DNA from: a candidate division FCPU426 bacterium
Lineage (GTDB): Bacteria > Oederibacteriota > Muellerivitia > Muellerivitales > Muellerivitaceae
Direction: 5' to 3'
Assembly: GCA_030041545.1 (NCBI GenBank)
Contig: JASHNQ010000045.1
Coordinates: 1 to 51,818, forward strand
Length of the DNA: 51,818 nucleotides
Positions 49,461-51,818 of this stretch are shown here, piece after piece. Under the pieces are notes generated by a model. The model saw only the letters and a program-made list of their open reading frames with translations, was not told where the DNA came from and searched no databases. How positions within the stretch are numbered: the first letter of the stretch is position 1; every line of letters starts with the position of its first letter. A program made the position numbers and the translations under genes.

Positions 49461-51194
49461 TTACTCAAACCCGTAAAATGAATAAGGAACCGACTTGGAA
49501 TCCTTCACCGTACTGTTGACGTAAACCGTGCCGGAATTGCTGTCGTAGAGCCAACCCGTGCCGCTTCCCGTGGGGGTTTGTCCTTTCGGGGCCATGGTGA
49601 CGTTATTCCCTTCTGGGTTTTGGACGCCCGCGACAAAAGCGCCGGTGACCTGGGCCATAGGAATGTCCTGAATCCTGGGTGCAACTCCGCTGTCCACCAT
49701 CGCCTGTTCAAAGTCCTGGGACGAAGCCGGCCAGCGATGATGTTTTTGATGGTAGGAATGAATTCCAACATAAATTTCCAGCAAATCGCATTTGGTACAG
49801 GATTCGTTTGTTTTTTCGATCATTTGGGAAAAACGGAACACGCCCATTGAACTTATCAACCATAGTTTTTTACGGAAACCGTCGATGACGTGGTCAGCGG
49901 CGACCGGGCCCTTTGGGAGGGCTTTCATGAATTGGATGCCATACTCATACTGCGAGGCCTCGTCGAATGGCAGAAAGGGCCAATAAACAATTCCAAATAT
50001 CTTGTTGGCGGCATTGATTTCATGCGAATCGTAGGTTACAAATCCCCACCAGCTTAATCGGTCGAAATCCACCAAATAATTTTTGAAAAGATCTTTTTGA
50101 ATGTCGCTAGAGAATTCGGTTTTGATCCTTTCCGGCCGGATGAATGGAAGTAACTCCCTTCCCCCTTTTCCATGAGTCTCCAAAAGCGGCAAGGCCCGCC
50201 TAGCTGGAGCCGTCATCATTCCAGCCACGGGCACGTCGATCATCACCCCGACCAAATCATGGACTTGACCGGCCATATCCGCCAATTGGAACCCCTCCTT
50301 GAGGCTGCGGACCGCACCCTTGGCATCGCCATCCAGGGCTTGCGCGGTTGCCTGAAAGCGCATCAAACGCCCCAGGGACAACAAATGCACCACTTGGGGA
50401 CTGGGTATTTTCCAGGAGGGCTTGTTGTTCCAGTCGATTCCCCAATCCACGCCCTTACCATCGAATGCATGGTCGATCAAACCGAAGGCATCTTGATGTT
50501 CTTTCAACAACTTCCGGGCATAGGCCCTGTCCCTGGCATTCACTAGGCCCAGCGAAGCTTGGTGGATGAAATAAATCACGAAGTCATCTTCAGGCATCTT
50601 CCCGAAAAAGGGCTGGTTGGTCAGGTTGGGCTGATTCGTAAGATGCCCATATTTCCGTGTGTTGTCGGCGAACCTGCCGTTGGGCGTAGGTTCGTCATAA
50701 ATGGCCGAGAGCCCTCCAAACTTGCGCATGGAAGGCGAGTTCCAGGCTTCATTGACGAGGACGACGGCGTTTTGATCGTCCGGCAAAACGGGCGCATTGG
50801 ACGGGGGCGCCAGGCTATACCCGTCCTCCCGGACGTCGTTTTGGGCCTTGTCCAGGATGATCTGCCCCATGTACCGCCAGAAATAGCCGCCCGCCACATA
50901 ACCAAGGACCATGAAGAACAAAACCGGAAGACTGGAAGCGGCGAGGGGCCGGATACCTTTTTGTCTTTTACGGGGCTTGGGAAAGGATTTCTTCCATAGC
51001 CAAAAAAGAACAAATACCGTTGCCGCCAAAATTGGAAGGGTGACTCCCCAAAGCCAAAGGAATTTGGGACCGGACCAAAGATCAAAACCCGACCAAGGCA
51101 GGACTTTGCCCATCCAAAAACCCGGCACGGTCACTAATAAAAACCAGGTTGTCGCTGGCCGCCAGGCCGTTTCCAAAGAGGACCTCAAATTCAT
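49461..51194 (-). CDS. Large membrane protein with pseudopilin-like C-terminus, unknown
   Basis: 577 residues from the ATG at 51194 (GGAG upstream). Three hydrophobic segments lie within about the first 110 residues, and then a long soluble part. The C-terminus has LLEIYVGIHSYHQKHHRWP, PKGQTPTGSGTGWLYDSNSG and TVYVNSTVKD, a pattern like the beta region of type II pseudopilins (G-W-x-Y-D-x-x-x-G-x-[VI]-Y-x-N). The middle has no recognised motif. Such proteins occur in Planctomycetes-like genomes with unknown roles. Immediately downstream of the partial group II intron. Confidence 0.6.
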   Translation of the reverse strand: MNLRSSLETAWRPATTWFLLVTVPGFWMGKVLPWSGFDLWSGPKFLWLWGVTLPILAATVFVLFWLWKKSFPKPRKRQKGIRPLAASSLPVLFFMVLGYVAGGYFWRYMGQIILDKAQNDVREDGYSLAPPSNAPVLPDDQNAVVLVNEAWNSPSMRKFGGLSAIYDEPTPNGRFADNTRKYGHLTNQPNLTNQPFFGKMPEDDFVIYFIHQASLGLVNARDRAYARKLLKEHQDAFGLIDHAFDGKGVDWGIDWNNKPSWKIPSPQVVHLLSLGRLMRFQATAQALDGDAKGAVRSLKEGFQLADMAGQVHDLVGVMIDVPVAGMMTAPARRALPLLETHGKGGRELLPFIRPERIKTEFSSDIQKDLFKNYLVDFDRLSWWGFVTYDSHEINAANKIFGIVYWPFLPFDEASQYEYGIQFMKALPKGPVAADHVIDGFRKKLWLISSMGVFRFSQMIEKTNESCTKCDLLEIYVGIHSYHQKHHRWPASSQDFEQAMVDSGVAPRIQDIPMAQVTGAFVAGVQNPEGNNVTMAPKGQTPTGSGTGWLYDSNSGTVYVNSTVKDSKSVPYSFYGFE

Positions 51195-51818
51195 ATTCCC
51201 GCTCCACATAAATTTTCCTGTAGAGTAGAGCACTGGCGCGATGGTGTGCAGAGGGACCCTTGATCTGTTTCCCCGTTTCCGGTTCCGTGCCCCAACGAGG
51301 TTCCCTCATCACTTCGTTTCCAGCGCCCCCTCTTCAAACCGTACGTGACCTTTTCGATCATACGGCTTTCCGACAACCTCTCCTCCGGCGGCTTACGGAT
51401 TTCTCTTGGCCGCCCGGCATAGTGCCTGTTGAAGATTACGCGCTTTTGTCCTTCAGAGTTGTTAGCCGTTTCCGGCATTCTCCAGCGCCACCCTTCTTGA
51501 ACGCACGCGGTTGAAGCAGGGGACCTTCCCTCGGGAAAGGTTTTGTTGTCCTCTCCCTCTAAGCGGTACTATTTCCCCCTCCGACTTCCTCCCGCCACGC
51601 CTCCCTTTCGGTCGCCCTTATAGAAGCCGCTCTTTTAACGGGTAGGATCTCCCAGGTTGATGTATCAGCCTTTCCTACATTCCGATCCCCATACGCCGGA
51701 GGACTTGCCTCACCCAATCCCGTTTCAGGATGAGATTGTTGCCTTCGCCAGTGGACACGCGGCTCGGCATCCTCTGTAGCCTTTCGGCGGACTCTTCACG
51801 ACGCGGCAGGATTCACTT
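51195..51818 (-). mobile_element. Partial group II intron, ORF-less as far as visible (5' part beyond right edge)
   Basis: No protein is supported in this 624-base stretch. On the minus strand, blocks near the right edge (GAGGCAAGTCCTCCGGCGTAT, interrupted here; CCTCCGGCGTAT and CATCCTGAAACGGG) match my memory of group II intron domain I. A domain V hairpin (AAGCCGTATGATC, GAAA, GGTCACGTACGGTTT) lies at 51336-51368, followed by a domain VI-like stem. No reverse transcriptase gene lies between them. The 3' end is likely near 51250; the 5' end lies outside. Boundary and class are uncertain. Confidence 0.6.
51336..51368 (-). ncRNA. Group II intron domain V
   Basis: A 33-base hairpin AGCCGTATGATC / GGTCACGTACGGTT with a GAAA tetraloop and the AGC of the catalytic triad at its base, matching the domain V consensus (A-G-C-C-G-U-A-U-G ... 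C-G-U-A-C-G-G-U-U). This is the catalytic centre of a self-splicing group II intron on the minus strand. Confidence 0.7.

Noticed and set aside
1-51818. CRISPR array
   Set aside because: The dispersed repeats have no regular spacers and no cas genes are present.

Overview
The window comes from a Gram-negative-type bacterium with moderately high G+C. It carries the futalosine menaquinone pathway (mqnA, mqnC, mqnE, a UbiA prenyltransferase, ubiX, a UbiD decarboxylase and menG), the gatCAB amidotransferase genes, exported c-type cytochromes, a heptosyltransferase-like GT9 enzyme, and several secreted proteins with long Pro/Thr-rich (T-P-T) linkers. I cannot fix the phylum. The T-P-T lipoproteins together with futalosine genes and many intergenic repeats suggest a poorly cultured lineage (an Elusimicrobiota/FCPU426-like candidate phylum is a guess).

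Layout. 1-3026: a partial T-P-T lipoprotein, a probable remnant of a glycoside hydrolase, a membrane-anchored cytochrome c, an alpha/beta hydrolase and a mini T-P-T lipoprotein. 3222-5629: a HAD hydrolase, then a dense toxin-antitoxin patch (PIN/CopG, a BrnT-BrnA fusion, an orphan HicB). 5671-9098: gatC-gatA-gatB. 9357-15852: dienelactone hydrolase, UvrD/PcrA helicase, PilZ protein, a secreted glycosidase-like protein and a LOG-family protein. 16115-18946: Nudix, rplM-rpsI (rplM is frameshifted in a C5 run), and an amidohydrolase that could be the aminofutalosine deaminase. 19055-22423: GT9, a small DUF4254/DUF6165-like protein, a spermidine-synthase-like enzyme and a TPR protein.

22621-30944 is the metabolic core: all minus strand, transcribed in the order ubiD-like, menG, a PIN-type toxin-antitoxin pair, ubiX, UbiA prenyltransferase, mqnE, mqnA, mqnC, queF. 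MqnA makes 3-enolpyruvylbenzoate, MqnE joins it to S-adenosylmethionine to give aminofutalosine, MqnC cyclises the dehypoxanthine product, and UbiA/UbiD+UbiX/MenG perform the late prenylation, decarboxylation and methylation. MqnB-type hydrolase and MqnD are not in the window. 31194-38982 holds a DUF2723-truA-membrane protein operon, tpx, asd, another T-P-T protein and leuB.

39050-41620 is an A+T-rich accessory island with a ClpP-fold serine protease, two small unknown proteins and a truncated IS1182-type transposase. The same 17-bp sequence lies at both ends. 41790-46886 holds a T-P-T lipoprotein with propeller-like repeats, an exported dienelactone hydrolase, a His-rich membrane protein, a LysE/GAP-like membrane protein and an exported cytochrome c. 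46954-51194 is a run of unrecognised membrane and soluble proteins, two of whose Shine-Dalgarno sequences lie inside copies of a palindromic repeat. The right edge carries part of a group II intron on the minus strand (domain V at 51336-51368).

At least six dispersed repeat families occupy the intergenic spaces, and some run into gene ends (hicB, ubiX). The most unusual items are the BrnT-BrnA fusion with its own internal start, the two-copy long hairpin of about 86 nt, the bounded protease island, the repeat-borne ribosome binding sites, and the low-complexity leader on MqnA.
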